Source: Candidatus Kapaibacterium sp. (GTDB lineage: Bacteria > Bacteroidota > Ignavibacteria > Kapaibacteriales > UBA2268). Taken from it: DNA of 64,000 nt. The first letter of the stretch is position 1, and each line of letters opens with the position of its first letter. The notes under the pieces are model-generated. The model was not told the DNA's origin. It did no database searches and worked only from the letters and a program-made list of their open reading frames with translations. The stretch lies in assembly GCA_026390695.1 (NCBI GenBank), contig JAPLFL010000088.1:1-64000 (forward strand), written 5' to 3'. Below are positions 61,893 to 64,000 of the stretch, one piece after another. The translations under genes were made by a program, and so were the position numbers.

Positions 61893-63389
61893 TTATTTGC
61901 CTTCGGTAACGAATAATTTCTTTATTACTGCTATAGCAGCAGAAATACGTCGGGATGCATCCGGATTTTTTCTTAGTACATTTTTTCTTCCGACTACTAA
62001 GGCTGAAGATCCACCACCATCAAGGTTCATTGCATCGTAACAACCAATTACTTTCATTATATTTGCCATCTGAGATAGTGAGGCTACACAGGTATGCTCC
62101 TTAGAATTAGCAAATTCAACAGCTGCAAAATAAGTTTTAGACCCATCTTTATTAACACCTATAGCTGTTCTTGGTAATTGCCTGTTAATAAAACGCCTTG
62201 AATGTGAACCTTCAAGATAAGCTTCATGCTTTGCAATTCCATTACGAACCAAGCGAGGAGTTCCGCAGGCTGCATTAACAAAAACAGTATTTGAATGTGA
62301 ACTTGTTGTATATTTTAAAATAATGGTATCGCCTAATTTTGGAATATCCTGAATGATATTATCAGCACCGAATGAAATAACGCATCCATCAGTTGGTACA
62401 CGAGCGGATCCGCTATCTGCTGAAAGTACTGTACATTGAATATCTTTATTTATTAACGGAGATTCAAGATATTTGACTCTGATTTTAGGGAATGAATATT
62501 CAATTTGCTGTGAGCGCTGGTTTTCAGTAAATTCCTCTTTATATTTTTCAAATTCCTTTTCCAGATCAATTGAATCAGCATAATCATATTCATCAAAAAC
62601 TTCCCTTTCGGTTTTTTTGAGAATTTCCTTGAAACTTTTATTAGTTAAAATTGGTATTACATCTCCGGCAAATTTATTATAAACAACTACATCAGATGTA
62701 TATTTACGATGATTTGCCATATCAATCCCAAACTCTTTATTTTTCCATCTGACAGATCCATGTATGGAGAAATTATCTATAGTAGGTATGTTATTTTCAT
62801 CTAAAAAACATGAAGACCAATCTTTATACTGGCGCATTTCGACGATCTCTCCATCGACAACCATTGGGCCGATAGGAAAATTTGTTATTGCTCGCCAAAA
62901 ATTGGCATTAATTGCTGCAAGGACAATGGAGTTTCCTTTTTGATCATTCATGTTCATTAAATCATGAATCTTATCCAATTCGCCTGTTCTGTTCTTGGCT
63001 TTAAGTATTTTTAGACCGATACCGGATTCCAAATTGTCGATTTCAATTGTATGAACTAAGTGATGAGTTTTTTTAGATCCTATCTGATACACTCTATACT
63101 TTACACCAACACTGATAGTAGAATCCAGAATTTTAATATATGAAACAGATTGATCATTTGTAACTACTTTTGATTTCTTGATGCTCTTTTTTTGAATAGT
63201 CTGTTTTGAGGATTTTGATTTAGCAGAGCTAATTTTTTTAACGGTAGTCTTGCTGTTTAATTGTTTTTGATTTGTTGTTGCGTTTGATTTTTTCTTGGCT
63301 AATGCAGCAAAAATAAACGAGTAGGATAATAACGCTATTGAGAGAGTTATTAAAAAGTAGTTTCTAATATTTGCTATAGTTTTATTCAA
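61893..63389 (-). CDS. Exported phosphodiester glycosidase (NAGPA/DUF2233) family protein
   Basis: The 498-residue protein starts with a signal or membrane anchor (residues 12-29), then a Lys/Ser/Gln-rich low-complexity stretch (about 32-80, rich in KKSNATTNQ, KSSKQTIQK). The catalytic domain (about 95-495) has the NAGPA-family core: VLAAINANFW, GPMVVDGEIVE, LPRTAIGVNKDG and MNLDGGGSSALVV. The family cleaves phosphodiester-linked sugars (mannose 6-phosphate uncovering enzyme type); bacterial members may act on teichoic-like or cell-wall polymers, which is an inference here. Residues 265-310 are an acidic, helical insertion. Confidence 0.85.
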   Translation of the reverse strand: MNKTIANIRNYFLITLSIALLSYSFIFAALAKKKSNATTNQKQLNSKTTVKKISSAKSKSSKQTIQKKSIKKSKVVTNDQSVSYIKILDSTISVGVKYRVYQIGSKKTHHLVHTIEIDNLESGIGLKILKAKNRTGELDKIHDLMNMNDQKGNSIVLAAINANFWRAITNFPIGPMVVDGEIVEMRQYKDWSSCFLDENNIPTIDNFSIHGSVRWKNKEFGIDMANHRKYTSDVVVYNKFAGDVIPILTNKSFKEILKKTEREVFDEYDYADSIDLEKEFEKYKEEFTENQRSQQIEYSFPKIRVKYLESPLINKDIQCTVLSADSGSARVPTDGCVISFGADNIIQDIPKLGDTIILKYTTSSHSNTVFVNAACGTPRLVRNGIAKHEAYLEGSHSRRFINRQLPRTAIGVNKDGSKTYFAAVEFANSKEHTCVASLSQMANIMKVIGCYDAMNLDGGGSSALVVGRKNVLRKNPDASRRISAAIAVIKKLFVTEGK

Positions 63390-63537
63390 TAATCGGCTAA
63401 CAGAAATTTATACAAATTTAAATATAATGATTTTTTTTGAATTCTTAAATCTCTATTTTTTTTCAAAGTAAAAAAAGAGTTAATTTAGTTTTTATTAAAA
63501 TTGATAATTTGATAAATATTTAAATTAGGAGTTTAAA

Positions 63538-64000
63538 ATGTTTGAAACCTTATTAACAGAAAAAAAAGAGAATTATCTTGTCGTTACTTTAAATCGTCCT
63601 GATAAACTGAATGCGCTTAATACTCAATTATTCAATGAATTAGATGAAGTAATCAAATCAGTTGAGCTTGATGATTCTATCGGTGCCATGATTTTAACCG
63701 GATCAGGTGATAAAGCTTTTGCTGCCGGTGCCGATATTGGTGAATTGAATAAATCCGATCAACGATCAGGGAAATTATTCTCAGAACATGGCTCAAAAGT
63801 TATGGCAAGACTCGAACAATTGCGCATACCGGTTATAGCTGCTGTAAATGGATTTGCACTTGGTGGAGGCTGTGAGCTGACCATGTCTTGTCACATTCGC
63901 TTTGCTTCAGAAAATGCAAAATTCGGTCAACCCGAAGTTAATTTGGGAATAATACCCGGATATGGCGGCACACAGCGATTAGCAGGTCTTGTCGGAATTT
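63538..64000 (+). CDS. Enoyl-CoA hydratase/isomerase (partial, runs off the window)
   Basis: The frame begins at ATG 63538, with AGGAG at 63527-63531, and runs off the right edge. The visible 154 residues are a crotonase: MFETLLTEKKENYLVVTLNRPDKLNALN at the start (the first part of the family signature), AFAAGADIGEL with the oxyanion-hole alanine and glycine, and VIAAVNGFALGGGCELTM followed by FGQPEVNLGIIPGYGGTQRL. Enoyl-CoA hydratase of fatty-acid or butyrate-type metabolism is likely, and the thiolase at 45872 belongs to the same type of pathway. Confidence 0.92.
   Translation, partial: MFETLLTEKKENYLVVTLNRPDKLNALNTQLFNELDEVIKSVELDDSIGAMILTGSGDKAFAAGADIGELNKSDQRSGKLFSEHGSKVMARLEQLRIPVIAAVNGFALGGGCELTMSCHIRFASENAKFGQPEVNLGIIPGYGGTQRLAGLVGI

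Overview
The window is an AT-rich bacterial chromosome segment of about 64 kb, densely coded, with short gaps and mostly housekeeping genes. Four large exported proteins or their neighbours point to the Bacteroidota/Chlorobiota/Ignavibacteriota group: three proteins (26381-28573, 39903-42668, 50838-55841) end in a type A type IX secretion (T9SS) sorting domain, there is a CzcA pump fused to its outer-membrane channel, a SufBCDSU operon under an Rrf2 regulator, and a YfhO-type membrane protein. An Ignavibacteria- or Kapabacteria-like organism is my best guess. It is an inference, since no rRNA or marker tree is available here.

Layout. 1-6.4 kb: the tail of an unidentified gene, then a rightward run of pirin, a membrane VWA protein, a lipoprotein, an NFACT/RqcH-type protein and a protein-isoaspartate methyltransferase. 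6.4-6.9 kb: a cluster of palindromic dispersed repeats. 6.9-13.7 kb: heavy-metal efflux (small membrane protein, CzcA-TolC fusion, adaptor) and a hemerythrin. 13.9-14.7 kb: a striking repeat island of 26 consecutive 21-bp units followed by four 42-bp units. 14.8-19.2 kb, leftward: small coiled-coil protein, outer-membrane protein, RlmN, an unusual IPT-TerB-like lipoprotein, iron superoxide dismutase. 19.5-25.9 kb, leftward: the complete suf operon (rrf2-sufB-C-D-S-U-T-A) with a perfect 18-bp palindrome upstream. 26.1 kb: tRNA-Pro(GGG). 26.4-28.6 kb: a secreted GH20 hexosaminidase, followed by a second 21-bp repeat array. 28.9-39.8 kb, leftward: putative metallopeptidase lipoprotein, exported protein, Nudix, Ndk, SucD, two parvulin-type foldases, MurC and an HNH-like zinc-finger/coiled-coil repeat protein. 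39.9-47 kb, leftward: a secreted Asp-box propeller protein, YfhO protein, methyltransferase, thiolase. 47.2-58.8 kb: lipoprotein, ferritin, 7TM-HD phosphodiesterase, a 1667-residue VWA/WD40/Hydin-like secreted protein, Nudix, pyrimidine phosphorylase and a TPR protein. 59.4-64 kb: XerD, SEL1-repeat protein, phosphodiester glycosidase and the start of an enoyl-CoA hydratase.

Themes. Iron and oxidative-stress handling is strongly represented (suf, Fe-SOD, ferritin, hemerythrin, pirin). Envelope biogenesis is another theme (parvulins, MurC, lipoproteins, T9SS cargo). The most unusual content is non-coding: three tandem arrays with periods of 21, 21 and 42 bp (all multiples of two DNA helical turns) and at least two families of dispersed inverted-repeat elements that recur through the intergenic gaps. 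I saw no CRISPR array, prophage, intact insertion sequence, rRNA operon or defence island.
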